DNA of 64,000 nucleotides from CAJXII01 sp965242915 (GTDB taxonomy: Bacteria; Campylobacterota; Campylobacteria; Campylobacterales; Arcobacteraceae), in assembly GCA_965242915.1 (NCBI GenBank), contig CBDETN010000022.1:1-64000 (forward strand). Direction: 5' to 3'. Positions 38,601-45,792 of this stretch are shown here, in pieces. The notes under the pieces were generated by a model. It did no database searches, was not told the origin of the DNA, and saw only the letters and a program-made list of their open reading frames with translations. Position 1 is the first letter of the stretch. Each line of letters begins with the position of its first letter. The translations under genes and the position numbers were made by a program.

Positions 38601-39165
38601 TTTGAGGTGCAGTATCCTTTAACGCGTGAATTGCTGATTTTATTTGAAGCGGGTCTTGGCAGGTTTCAAGTAAAAAAACATCAACTCCCCCGTCAACCAA
38701 ACCTTGTGCCATCTGTTTGTATCCTGAATACATTGTGTCATAATCAATATGTTTTAAACTGGGAAGTTTAGTTCCTGGTCCTATTGAACCTAATACAAAT
38801 CGCGGCTTTTCATCAGTTGTGAATTTATCACAAACTTTTTTTACAATACTAGCTCCTGCTTTAGATAATTCATAAGCTCTATGCCCCATATCATATTCAT
38901 CTAATACCCAGTTCATTGAGCCAAAAGTATTAGTTTTTAACATATCAGCACCGCTAGAAGCATAATCTGTATGAATTTGGGTTAAGATTTCAGGAGCGGT
39001 TGTATTTAGAAGTTCATTACAACCCTCTTGTTCAACACCTTTATCGTCACACCAAGCACTGGCAGGTATCTCAATATTTTGTAAAGCAGTACCCATCGCA
39101 CCATCTATTATTAATGGTCGTTTTTTAATTATCTCTAATATTTTATTCTTCATATTCTCTTTCAT
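35665..39165 (-). CDS. metH: Cobalamin-dependent methionine synthase
   Basis: A 1166-residue MetH moving a methyl group from methyltetrahydrofolate to homocysteine via B12. Domains in order: homocysteine/zinc domain (DGAMGTALQ, GFNCG, GGCCGTT), pterin domain (LLIGERSNATGSKAFRELL), cobalamin domain with DxHxxG as GDVHDVGKN, and the AdoMet activation domain ending YSPGYAACPD and CAIIVPNKKAKYF. Between the B12 and activation domains a DNA palindrome at 36390-36437 is read as codons. Last-gene coupling with the nucleosidase gene is by a one-base overlap. Confidence 0.97.
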   Translation of the reverse strand: MKENMKNKILEIIKKRPLIIDGAMGTALQNIEIPASAWCDDKGVEQEGCNELLNTTAPEILTQIHTDYASSGADMLKTNTFGSMNWVLDEYDMGHRAYELSKAGASIVKKVCDKFTTDEKPRFVLGSIGPGTKLPSLKHIDYDTMYSGYKQMAQGLVDGGVDVFLLETCQDPLQIKSAIHALKDTAPQIPIMVSVTIELSGTMLIGTDAQTIATILEPFDILSLGFNCGTGPEQVKKHLAVLSEVCDKPLSIHANAGLPQNKGGYTFYPMQPEEFGTIQKSFLDFDGVSFLGGCCGTTPSHIKALVDKVAKIVPKQSTGNHPASLASLFNTVELKQEPAPLLIGERSNATGSKAFRELLKANDYEGTLSVGQQQVRAGAHIIDVSVGFAGRDETSDMNEVISLYAQKIALPLMPDSTQIPALEEALKLIGGKPILNSVNFEDGEARFDEICQLAKKYGTSLVCLAIDEIGMAKDSKRKVEIAQRIYERATKVHGLKPEDLVFDMLVFTVGSGDDEYRTAAMETIEAIRQFQIMHPEVGTTLGLSNISFGLHKDARLFLNSVFLHHCVEAGCTSAIVNVKHLVPRNKMSDEDVKACEDLLFNNQENGDPLFKFIEHFSNVEIEDNQSDEEFEKLSDEEKVKQLLIDGDKDRMIPIVDRLKDTMKPEVIVNEWLIDAMKVVGELFGSGQMQLPFVLQSAETMKTTVDFLNPYLPKIDKENETVLVLGTVKGDVHDVGKNLVDIILSNNGFKVVNIGIKVGVQDFINAIKEHNASAVGMSGLLVKSTNEMKANLIEFKNQGIDIPVMLGGAALTKAFVDDFCRPEYNGAIFYARDAFDGVISMQRVEAQNFAKQNGNQLKLDTQLAADLIQIDESIKKEEKIVFNDDVHTPLLLENHKTHNPPFLGRRIMVAPNSSSHFKSGSQLAELAFEWLNHRVLFRQRWGYKKGKQDKDKFLKHEEDVVKPIYHRLKEQFLDENLIDPIVLYGYFNCKANDTVLEIYDDEKQNIIATFDFPRQGKSPHRCITDYFKSQEFDIVGFTFASTGHNITPFERKIYDDSNFTEYYLVHGLGVELAEALAQIVHKQIRLDLNIVENEKPTLNDVKMTGYQGCRYSPGYAACPDLAQNRTIFDLLKPEEFGIELSETFQIHPEQSTCAIIVPNKKAKYFNI
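36390..36437. repeat. Palindrome inside metH coding sequence
   Basis: GCTCCCACTTT and AAAGTGGGAGC (11-bp arms around a single T, 36406-36428) nested inside CTAACTC (36390-36396) and GAGTTAG (36431-36437). It encodes SSHFKSGS and neighbours, in frame, in a linker region. Confidence 0.75.
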
Positions 39166-39170
39166 CTTAA

Positions 39171-39206
39171 AATAAACAAACTTATTTTATCGCTTTGTTT
39201 ATTATA
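39171..39206 (-). promoter_or_regulatory. metH promoter with overlapping inverted repeat
   Basis: A minus-strand TATAAT (39206-39201) lies 36 bases before the metH start. AATAAACAAA (39171-39180) is the inverse of TTTGTTTATT (39194-39203), so the repeat overlaps the -10 box and could be an operator or a leader hairpin. Confidence 0.45.
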
Positions 39207-39252
39207 CATATAATATATAAGATACCAAATATTGGCTAAATTCTTAATTTAT

Positions 39253-39489
39253 TTATTCGTACTTTTTGCAAAATACTATAGTTTTCATCGTTTGACCATC
39301 GGTAAAAAAACGATTATTGTGGATTCTCCAACCTTTGCTTTTTTGTACAATTATATCATCACATATTATGAGTTTATTGGAATTAAAGTATGTGTATAGT
39401 TCTATTCTGCGATTTTTTTCATAAAAACCATACAAGATAATAATAACAGCTATAGAAATCACTATTATTATTTTGATGTTTGTAGTCAT
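39253..39489 (-). CDS. Small single-span membrane protein, unknown
   Basis: A 78-residue protein with one N-terminal hydrophobic helix (about residues 5-21, IKIIIVISIAVIIILYGF) and a basic, Cys-containing tail. It follows the phosphohexomutase gene by ten bases in the same direction. No family is recognised. Confidence 0.6.
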   Translation of the reverse strand: MTTNIKIIIVISIAVIIILYGFYEKNRRIELYTYFNSNKLIICDDIIVQKSKGWRIHNNRFFTDGQTMKTIVFCKKYE

Positions 39490-39499
39490 ATTAAATTCT

Positions 39500-40894
39500 T
39501 TAAAGTAACTCTTTAGCTTTTTTTATTAAATTATTCAATTGTTCTTCATATAGTTTTGCGGTATTCTCATCATCTGATTCAAATCTGGTTACAAGTACAG
39601 GTGTAGTATTTGAAGCTCGAATCAAGCCCCATCCATTTTCAAAGATAACTCTTACTCCATCTACATCTATAATATCTTTTATAGTTGGAAAATCTGCCGG
39701 TAAATTCTTTTGGTCGTTTAAAAGAGCTTTTATTTTATCCATAAGTTTAAATTTTTCATCTTCTGTTGTATGTACTTTTATCTCTTCCGTACTATAAGTT
39801 TTAGGCAATTTTGCAATTTCTTCATCTATGTTCATACCATTATATATAAGTTCAAGAAGTCTAAAAGTAGCATAAATAGCATCATCAAAACCAAAATATC
39901 TATCATTAAAGAAAATATGTCCAGAAACTTCTGCTGCAAAATCAGCATTTGTTTCTTGAATTTTAACTTTTAAATTACTATGACCTGTTTTATACATTAT
40001 AGCATTTCCACCATTTGCATTAATCGTATCATACATAACTTGCGTACATTTGACTTCACCAATTACAGTTGGTTTATCCATTGTAGAAGCAAACAGTATC
40101 GCCATAATATCACCTTTGACATTATTGTTTTTAGTCAAAAATGCGATTCTGTCAGCATCTCCATCATAAGCAAAACCATATTCATAGTCACCTTTGAGTG
40201 CTTGAATTAAATCTTTTAGATTTTTTTCTTCACTTGGGTCTGGATGATGATTTGGGAAAGTTCCATCAGGAGTACAAAATAAACCATCATAGTTTAACTC
40301 TAATTTATCTAAAATCTCTGTTAAAACAGTATCCGCAACGCCATTTCCACAATCAATCATAAATTTAGGTTTCATACCTTTTAAATGATCAAACTCTTTT
40401 ACCATCCAATTTATGTATAAAGATTTTACATCAATTTTAGTGTAGCTTTCATCATTTTCTATTTTTAAATCGGCGTTTGCAATAATAGTATCACCTAATT
40501 TATAAATATCATCAGCAAAAAATGGTTTATGATTTATAGTCATTTTGAAACCATTGTATTCACTTGGATTATGACTACCTGTTATCATAATAGAAGCATC
40601 AGGTTTTATACTATTAAATTCTTGGAAAGTTGCAAAATAATTCACACCAGTAGCAACCATACCCATTCCAAGAACTTCACAACCAGCCTTTTTTAATCCA
40701 CTTGTCAAGTATCCAAAAAGTTTAGGAGAATGTGTTCTAGCATCATATCCTACCGCAACATTGGCATTTACACCGGCAAGTTTAATAACTTCTAATCCAA
40801 AATAGTAACCTAAAAGTTTAATACTTTGTTCATTTAGTTCCTGAGGGACTATGCCTCTTATATCGTATTCTCTAAATATTGATTTGTTTATCAT
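39500..40894 (-). CDS. manB: Phosphomannomutase / phosphoglucomutase
   Basis: Alpha-D-phosphohexomutase of 464 residues. The phosphoserine loop is ASIMITGSHNPSEYNG, the metal site is YDGDADR, and the substrate-binding loop lies in FAAEVSGHIFF. It interconverts 1- and 6-phospho sugars for envelope polysaccharide synthesis. Family members accept mannose and glucose phosphates, so the exact sugar is open. Its start is followed upstream by the accessory island. Confidence 0.92.
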   Translation of the reverse strand: MINKSIFREYDIRGIVPQELNEQSIKLLGYYFGLEVIKLAGVNANVAVGYDARTHSPKLFGYLTSGLKKAGCEVLGMGMVATGVNYFATFQEFNSIKPDASIMITGSHNPSEYNGFKMTINHKPFFADDIYKLGDTIIANADLKIENDESYTKIDVKSLYINWMVKEFDHLKGMKPKFMIDCGNGVADTVLTEILDKLELNYDGLFCTPDGTFPNHHPDPSEEKNLKDLIQALKGDYEYGFAYDGDADRIAFLTKNNNVKGDIMAILFASTMDKPTVIGEVKCTQVMYDTINANGGNAIMYKTGHSNLKVKIQETNADFAAEVSGHIFFNDRYFGFDDAIYATFRLLELIYNGMNIDEEIAKLPKTYSTEEIKVHTTEDEKFKLMDKIKALLNDQKNLPADFPTIKDIIDVDGVRVIFENGWGLIRASNTTPVLVTRFESDDENTAKLYEEQLNNLIKKAKELL

Positions 40895-40968
40895 TGTTTA
40901 TTTCCCTCTACTTGACTTTTGATATATTTATTTGATATAATGTTCTTACAAATGTCTGAATAAGACCC

Positions 40969-40988
40969 CAGAAGAGGTAACTCTTCTG
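40969..40988 (-). terminator. Hairpin at the end of the receiver-MazF operon
   Basis: CAGAAGAG gtaa CTCTTCTG, 8-bp perfect stem three bases after the PemK/MazF-like gene. No T run follows on the minus strand, so termination is uncertain. Confidence 0.4.
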
Positions 40989-40990
40989 AA

Positions 40991-41377
40991 CTAATCACTT
41001 AAAATTCCTAAAAGTTGTTTTTGTAATTTTGTAAAATCTACTTGATTTATTTTACCTATTTTTCTATCTAATCTTTTTGAATCAATTAATTTTATTTGAG
41101 ACAATATAGCTACACTTATTTTATCTTGTTTAAAATCAAATTCAAAATAATATTTACCACAATTTGAAGTTGTAGATAAAGGTATTCCCAAAAATACATG
41201 ATTATTGAATTTTTTATATATCAAAATTGGTTGTACAAAATTTTCACCCTTACCTGATTGTTCATAACCAATATTTTCTCCAATATGAGCATAAAAAATA
41301 TCTCTATTATGAAAATATACATTATTTTTATTTTCAATATTTTGTTTTGTTTTATTCCATTTATTGAATTGTTTCAT
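40991..41377 (-). CDS. PemK/MazF-like protein
   Basis: A 128-residue protein with the PemK/MazF fold pattern: GENIGYEQSGKGENF, QPILIYKKF, GIPLSTT and a C-terminal helix QVDFTKLQKQL, with the strand-rich ISVAILSQIKLI between. In MazF the conserved Arg-Pro of strand 2 is catalytic; here it is Gln49-Pro50, while the SerThrThr after IPL is kept, so nuclease activity may be altered or lost. No small antitoxin gene is adjacent; instead it is the last gene of a kinase/receiver operon, four bases after the receiver gene. Confidence 0.7.
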   Translation of the reverse strand: MKQFNKWNKTKQNIENKNNVYFHNRDIFYAHIGENIGYEQSGKGENFVQPILIYKKFNNHVFLGIPLSTTSNCGKYYFEFDFKQDKISVAILSQIKLIDSKRLDRKIGKINQVDFTKLQKQLLGILSD

Positions 41378-41381
41378 ATTA

Positions 41382-42053
41382 TTATTTACCTAAATTTTTA
41401 TTTTGATAATTCACAAATAATTTTAATAATGGTTCATTACCTAATTGTAATATATCTTGAAAACTTTTAATTGGTACACCACTTAAGCCTTGTATAGATT
41501 CTAATAATTTATCTATATTATCTTTTGTAACTTCTTTTTTTATTTTTAATAATTCTTGAAGTATCAACTCAAGAAATTCTTCTTTCATCGATATATTAGT
41601 TGGGTATTTGTTAATTTCTAATTCTAGTTTATTTATAAATGTGTCTTCATAAGCTTCACTTTTTAGAATATAACGATCTGCTTCAGTACCTTTTGAATGT
41701 GCTTCTTTATCTTTTGTTCTATCACTAGTTAATATAAAAATAGGTATTTTAGAAAAATTATTATTTTGAGTTATTGCAAATAATGCATCTCTTCTAATTA
41801 AATCTTTAATATCCAATCCATTAAAATCATCAAGTTTTAAATGTATATCTAAAATAAAAGCTACAACATATTGATTATTAGATATATTTTTAAACCAATT
41901 TTTAAAAGTATTTGTTCTGTTCTTAGAATTTCTTAAATCATCAATTAAAGTTTTAGATTCAATAAATGATATTGTCTCATAGGAAGCATTCATTAACCAA
42001 TCAGAGAATTTCTTAAAATCTTGTTTATTATCCTCTATTAAGATTACTTTCAT
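41382..42053 (-). CDS. Receiver-domain protein with C-terminal helical extension
   Basis: A 223-residue protein. The receiver domain (about 1-145) keeps the acidic pair Glu7-Asp8, phosphoacceptor Asp69 in FILDIH, Thr109 in ILTSD and Lys131 in YILKSE, with a 20-residue insertion before strand 3. The tail (150-223) is helical and unlike known DNA-binding outputs. Four-base overlap with the upstream ATPase-domain gene and four bases to the MazF-like gene suggest it links phosphorylation to the MazF-like effector. Confidence 0.75.
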   Translation of the reverse strand: MKVILIEDNKQDFKKFSDWLMNASYETISFIESKTLIDDLRNSKNRTNTFKNWFKNISNNQYVVAFILDIHLKLDDFNGLDIKDLIRRDALFAITQNNNFSKIPIFILTSDRTKDKEAHSKGTEADRYILKSEAYEDTFINKLELEINKYPTNISMKEEFLELILQELLKIKKEVTKDNIDKLLESIQGLSGVPIKSFQDILQLGNEPLLKLFVNYQNKNLGK

Positions 42054-42621
42054 TTATTATCCTTTAGTTTTATTTGTATTACAAATAAGTTATTTTCAAT
42101 TGTTGTTTTTAAATTATAATTTATATAATTTAAATATTTATTTATAGTATAAAGAGTAATCCCTGGTAAATTCTTATTATTAATAAGTTTCCACGGTTCT
42201 ATATATAAATTTTTATTAATATGTGCACAATTAATATTATCTTTATTAAATTGATTTTTTATTTTAATTATATCTCCAGTTATTTCCAAAGTAATATCAC
42301 CATTTAAAATACCATGATTTATTGCATTATCTACCAATAAGGTTATAAATATTTCCAAATATACTCTTTTAATATTTATTTTATTTATATCTTGTATATT
42401 TGTTACATTTATTATCTTATTTCCTTCTATTTCAGTTATACATTTAAAATAATGGTTCATTGATATTAAATTCTTAAAAATTATCAAACTTATATTTTCT
42501 TCTTTATCTTCAAGATTAATATTTCGGTTTTTATCTAAATATATCTCCCATATAACTAAATTACAATTTGCTAACCACATATTATAAAATGTCTGATTAT
42601 TACCATCAAAATTATCAATAC
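42050..42621 (-). pseudogene. Histidine-kinase-type ATPase, 3' part of a gene split by an IS
   Basis: The frame is open without a natural start up to the IS end at 42622. It carries GHKL ATPase features: N box LLVDNAINHG and a glycine-rich lid in LPGITLYTINKYLNYI. The 5' piece (19 codons with ribosome site) is found on the other side of the IS at 45307-45363, so one gene has been split. An internal ATG at 42580 could still give a 176-residue fragment. It overlaps the receiver gene by ATGA. Confidence 0.7.
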
Positions 42622-42680
42622 TGATCTGGCTACACTAATTCATACTTAGAACTTAAATAAATCTAAGTTAAAATAAAAGT

Positions 42681-42988
42681 ATGAAGAAAATATAAAAAAT
42701 AGTCAATATACAAGAGAGTTTAGAGATTCAACAATACAGTTGGTTTTAAATAATGGTGATTCAGTTCTAAAAATTGCTAAAGATTTAGATGTAAATCCTA
42801 AGACAATTTATAATTGGATGAATGAATATAAAAAGGCCAATCAAGATTTAACTAAATCTATAGTCAAAACTCCCAAAGAAACTTTAGAACAAGAGAATAA
42901 AAGGCTAAGAAGAGAAACTAAACTACTTAGGCAGGAGCGTGATATATTAAAAAAAGCAGCAGTATACTTTGCGAAAGAAGTTCAATAA
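42681..42988 (+). pseudogene. IS3-family orfA, frameshifted at the start
   Basis: Helix-turn-helix protein with REFRDSTIQLVLNNGDS, VLKIAKDLDVNPKTIYNW and a C-terminal leucine zipper (RRETKLLRQERDILKKAAVYF), typical of OrfA. The ATG at 42681 is followed by TAA after four codons; the coding frame is reached only after a one-base shift at the A-rich start. Confidence 0.75.
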
Positions 42989-43014
42989 AGTATACCTGGA
43001 TAAAAGATAATAAA

Positions 43015-43176
43015 ATGAACTTCAATAAAAATCTAATGTGCAAAATATTAAAAGTAGATATTTCAAGTTATTATCATTGGATTAATAATGGATGTATAGT
43101 TAAAACAGTAGATGATAAACTTAATGAGTTAATAGAGATTATATTTATTCAAAGTAGATGCAAATATGGTACAAGA
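43015..43176 (+). pseudogene. IS3-family orfB, N-terminal remnant
   Basis: Encodes MCKILKVDISSYYHW...IFIQSRCKYGTR, the normal start of an OrfB transposase, then runs into the IS21-type end. The matching C-terminal part resumes at 44829; about 70-90 codons between them are missing. Confidence 0.75.
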
Positions 43177-43499
43177 TGCAAAAATCACTCCCAAAAAGAC
43201 ACCATAGCGGTTAACAAAAAGACACCGTATCACTTTTTATCTGGACACTTTTAATAAAAAAGTGATAGGAAAGTTTAAATTAAGTTTATTTGCTGGATTA
43301 AAACTAATTTAAGTTTGAGATATTCTCCATATTAAACTACACTTCTAAAAATATTAGGAGTGTATCAATGAGGAGAGTTTTAATGAAACAGATTAAAGAG
43401 ATACTAAAATTAAAGTATCAAATGGATTTCTCATATAGGAGAATAGCAAAGAGTCTTGGTGTATCTAGATCTGCTGCAGCTGAATATTGTAGAAGTATA
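43177..43499 (+). mobile_element. IS21-family left end, remnant
   Basis: Starts TGCAAAAATCACTCCC and contains the repeated terminal motif AAAAAGACACC (twice) plus GGACACTTTT, characteristic of IS21-type ends. It leads into the first codons of istA and is cut by the next IS; the rest of istA, istB and the right end are absent. Confidence 0.7.
43383..43499 (+). pseudogene. istA-type transposase, 5' fragment
   Basis: MKQIKEILKLKYQMDFSYRR and AKSLGVSRSAAAEYC form the helix-turn-helix start of IS21 IstA. The ATG at 43383 follows GAGGAGAG. Truncated after about 38 codons by the IS at 43500. Confidence 0.75.
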
Positions 43500-44824
43500 A
43501 TACCCCAAGAAAATAAGAACGAAAAAATAAGATTCTTATTCCTAAAAAGTTAAAATAATAAAATATTTAATAGGGGTAAAAAATGAGTACAAAAAGAAGA
43601 ATATTTACAGCAAAATTTAAAACAAAAATTGTTTTAGAAGTTTTAAAAGGTGAAAAGACTTTAAATGAGATAGCAAGTAAAAATAATATAACACCTAAAA
43701 ATATCCAAAATTGGAAGAAGATATTTTTGGATAATGCAGAGTTGGCAATGGAGCCTGCAAAGGCTATCAAAGAATATAAAGACGAAAACTTAAAATTACA
43801 ATCTAAAATAGATGATTATGCAAAGATAGTAGGTAAAATGACAGTTGAAAAGGAATGGCTTGAGGAAAAGCTACAAAGCTTGGACTTATCTAATAAAAAA
43901 GAGTTGATAGAGTCTAAGCTAACATATATTTCAGTATCAACTCAATGTAAACTTATAAAATTAAATCCAAGCAGCTTATATTATAAGCCTATAGAAAATA
44001 AGCATAAAATATCACTCAAAGATAAGATAAATGATATTTATGAGCAAATACCAATATATGGAGCTTTAAAAGTTCATCAGCAACTTTTAGAAGATGGATA
44101 CAATATAAGTTTGAATACTGTTTATAAATATAGACAAGAGATGGGTTTAAAGCCAATATTAGCAGTTAAACCAATAAATCTATCAATACCAGATAAGCAA
44201 CATAAAAAATACTCTTACAAGCTTAGAGGAGTTGACATAGTAAAAGCAAATCAAGTATGGAGTACGGATATAACATATATCAAGATTAATGGCGGCATGG
44301 TTTATTTAGCAGCTATAATTGATTGGTATTCTAAAGCTGTACTATCTTGGAAAATATCCAACACTATGGATTCAGCTTTAACAATGGATGTTCTAAATGA
44401 AGCATTATCGCTATATGGTAAACCTGAAATATTTAATACAGATCAAGGCAGTCAATACACAAGTCATATCCATACACAGACTTTAAAAGATAATGGCATC
44501 ATTATCTCAATGGATGGTAAAGGTAGAGCTACTGATAATATTTGTATAGAGAGATTCTGGCGAAGTGCAAAAGTTGAAAGAATTTATCTAAATGAATATA
44601 ACACAATTAAAGAGTTAAAAACTGATGTGAAAGATTATATTGATTTTTATAATCATAAAAGATTTCATCAAACTTTAAATTATAAAAAACCAATGAGTTT
44701 TTATTATGATAGTTTAAAAATTAATAATAAGGATTATGATAAATTAGTTGAAATTGTGGCATAAGGTAACAGGTGAAAAAGAGAATAAGGATTTAGAAAA
44801 AGTTGTCTTGTCTTCTTGGGGTAT
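43500..44824 (+). mobile_element. IS3-type insertion sequence, copy 2 (intact)
   Basis: Same 1325-bp element as 26058-27382, opposite orientation, with ATACCCCAAGAA inverted ends and TATA on both sides (43496-43499, 44825-44828). It sits inside the istA fragment on its left but joins orfB of the outer IS3 element on its right. Confidence 0.92.
43583..44764 (+). CDS. IS3-family DDE transposase, intact
   Basis: A 393-residue single-frame transposase: N-terminal helix-turn-helix and coiled coil (1-110), HTH_21 segment (YGALKVHQQLLEDGYNISL) and rve integrase core with D in STDITYIK, D in FNTDQGSQ and E in CIERFWRSAK. Identical to copy 1 except that codon 186 is GAG (Glu) here. Ribosome site AGGGG before the ATG. 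Presumably the active copy. Confidence 0.95.
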   Translation: MSTKRRIFTAKFKTKIVLEVLKGEKTLNEIASKNNITPKNIQNWKKIFLDNAELAMEPAKAIKEYKDENLKLQSKIDDYAKIVGKMTVEKEWLEEKLQSLDLSNKKELIESKLTYISVSTQCKLIKLNPSSLYYKPIENKHKISLKDKINDIYEQIPIYGALKVHQQLLEDGYNISLNTVYKYRQEMGLKPILAVKPINLSIPDKQHKKYSYKLRGVDIVKANQVWSTDITYIKINGGMVYLAAIIDWYSKAVLSWKISNTMDSALTMDVLNEALSLYGKPEIFNTDQGSQYTSHIHTQTLKDNGIIISMDGKGRATDNICIERFWRSAKVERIYLNEYNTIKELKTDVKDYIDFYNHKRFHQTLNYKKPMSFYYDSLKINNKDYDKLVEIVA

Positions 44825-44828
44825 TATA

Positions 44829-45267
44829 TGCAACTGTAATAGATTTATATTCAAGAAGAGTTGTTGGTTGGTCAATGGATGATACTATGAAAGTAGATTT
44901 AGTTAATGATGCCCTCATTATGGCATTAAAAAATAGAAATCCACCAAAAGGTTTAATATGGCATACAGATAGAGGTAGTCAGTATGCATCTTACTCTCAT
45001 AAAGATTTATTAGAAGAAAATGGAATTATACAAAGTATGAGTAGAAAAGGTAATTGTTGGGATAATGCAGTTGCTGAAAGTTTTTTCCATACATTAAAAA
45101 CTGAACTTACTCATCATGAGATTTATGAAACTAAATCAAAAGCTAATCAATCTATATTTGAATATATAGAAGTATATTACAATAGACAAAGAATGCATAG
45201 TGCAAATAATAATTATTCACCAGTTGAGTTTGAAGAGTTAATGTTACAAAATGAAATGGTTGCTTAG
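44829..45267 (+). pseudogene. IS3-family orfB, C-terminal remnant
   Basis: Encodes ATVIDLYSRRVVGWSMDDT, the second Asp in WHTDRGSQYAS and the Glu in NAVAESFFHTLKTE, then YYNRQRMHSANN and a stop. The open frame now begins inside the end of the inner IS (ATG 44803), a chance fusion. It lacks the first catalytic Asp. Confidence 0.85.
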
Positions 45268-45306
45268 AATTTATAGTTCTTAGTATGATATAGGGTTGAC
45301 AGATTA

Positions 45307-45363
45307 AGATTTTACTAAGTTATTTAAAAATCTCTCAATTTGTTCATTGTCTTTATTTATCAT
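45307..45363 (-). pseudogene. 5' fragment of the split histidine-kinase-type gene
   Basis: Minus-strand ATG at 45363 with AAAGGA upstream (45380-45375) encodes MINKDNEQIERFLNNLVKS and then enters the IS repeat. Strand, order and phase fit the 3' part at 42050-42621. Confidence 0.6.
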
Positions 45364-45562
45364 TATTTTATTTATCCTTTGAATGTATTTTATCTTTTTT
45401 GTGTCACAACTAGCGTCACAAAAACAACAAATTATAAAAAACTATTTAAAAAACTATACTACAAAAATTTAATTTATTCTAAAAACATTGCAATATGACA
45501 TACTTTTTATATAAATAAAAATAATTTGCTAAGATACTGATATAAAAATAGTAGGTGAAAAT

Positions 45563-45590
45563 CGTTAAGTAAAAGTGAACTGCTTTACTT
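45563..45590 (+). repeat. Dispersed repeat copy (also at 7034-7062)
   Basis: CGTTAA followed by AAAAGTGAACTGCTT and ACTT, nearly the same as the hairpin stretch in the mraY-murD insert. Confidence 0.55.
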
Positions 45591-45642
45591 CTATAGATTT
45601 TGAACTGAAAATTATATGCCATTGCCATAATTGGAGGCAAAA

Positions 45643-45750
45643 ATGGAACTTATCAATAGTGAATTTGAAAATTTGAAGTCACAATTTGTGACTTCAAGTT
45701 GGGATGGTACTAGAAAATTACCACATACTTTTCCAAAATCAAATTTATAA
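45643..45750 (+). pseudogene. ORF6N-domain (phage antirepressor type) remnant
   Basis: A 35-codon frame with ribosome site GGAGG, encoding MELINSEFENLKSQFVTSSW and GTRKLPHTF. This matches the internal EF..LRSQF.TSSWGG.RKLPYAFTEQGV stretch of ORF6N proteins, without the rest. Probably a deletion remnant of a prophage or mobile-element gene. Confidence 0.6.
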
Positions 45751-45760
45751 ATTATTATAG

Positions 45761-45766
45761 TATAAT
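45761..45766 (+). promoter_or_regulatory. -10 box of the MFS gene
   Basis: TATAAT 26 bases before the ATG at 45793; supports that start over the ATG at 45781, which would overlap the ribosome site. Confidence 0.5.
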
Positions 45767-45792
45767 GCAAAATTATAAGGATGATAATAAAT

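Larger units (their letters stand above)
42622..45306 (+). mobile_element. IS3-family element (IS407/IS2 type), disrupted by two other IS
   Basis: Imperfect terminal inverted repeats of about 31 bp begin TGATCTGGC at 42622 and, read inward from the right, TAATCTGTC at 45306; both run into CATACT-AGAAC. Inside are orfA, the two ends of orfB, an IS21-type fragment and a full 1325-bp IS. No target duplication is seen. Confidence 0.8.
45307..45780. other. Gene-poor stretch with remnants
   Basis: Apart from the kinase 5' fragment, a TTTTTGTG/CACAAAAA inverted repeat near 45397-45425 in its probable promoter, a dispersed repeat (45563-45590) and a phage-type remnant (45643-45750), no gene is seen. 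The TATAAT at 45761 belongs to the next gene. Confidence 0.6.

Noticed and set aside
39252..39253. SAM or B12 riboswitch before metH
   Set aside because: The leader (39166-39252) is short and has only a small inverted repeat; no conserved riboswitch core is seen.
43567..43770. 67-codon frame opposite the IS transposase (also at 27112-27315)
   Set aside because: Antisense shadow present in both IS copies; hydrophobic by codon complement only.
26058..44824. Composite transposon formed by the two IS copies
   Set aside because: The segment between holds housekeeping genes (metH, phosphohexomutase) and a separate island junction; no outer target duplication supports transposition as a unit.
44803..45267. 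Functional 154-residue transposase
   Set aside because: It begins in the end of another IS and lacks the first catalytic Asp; it is an orfB remnant.
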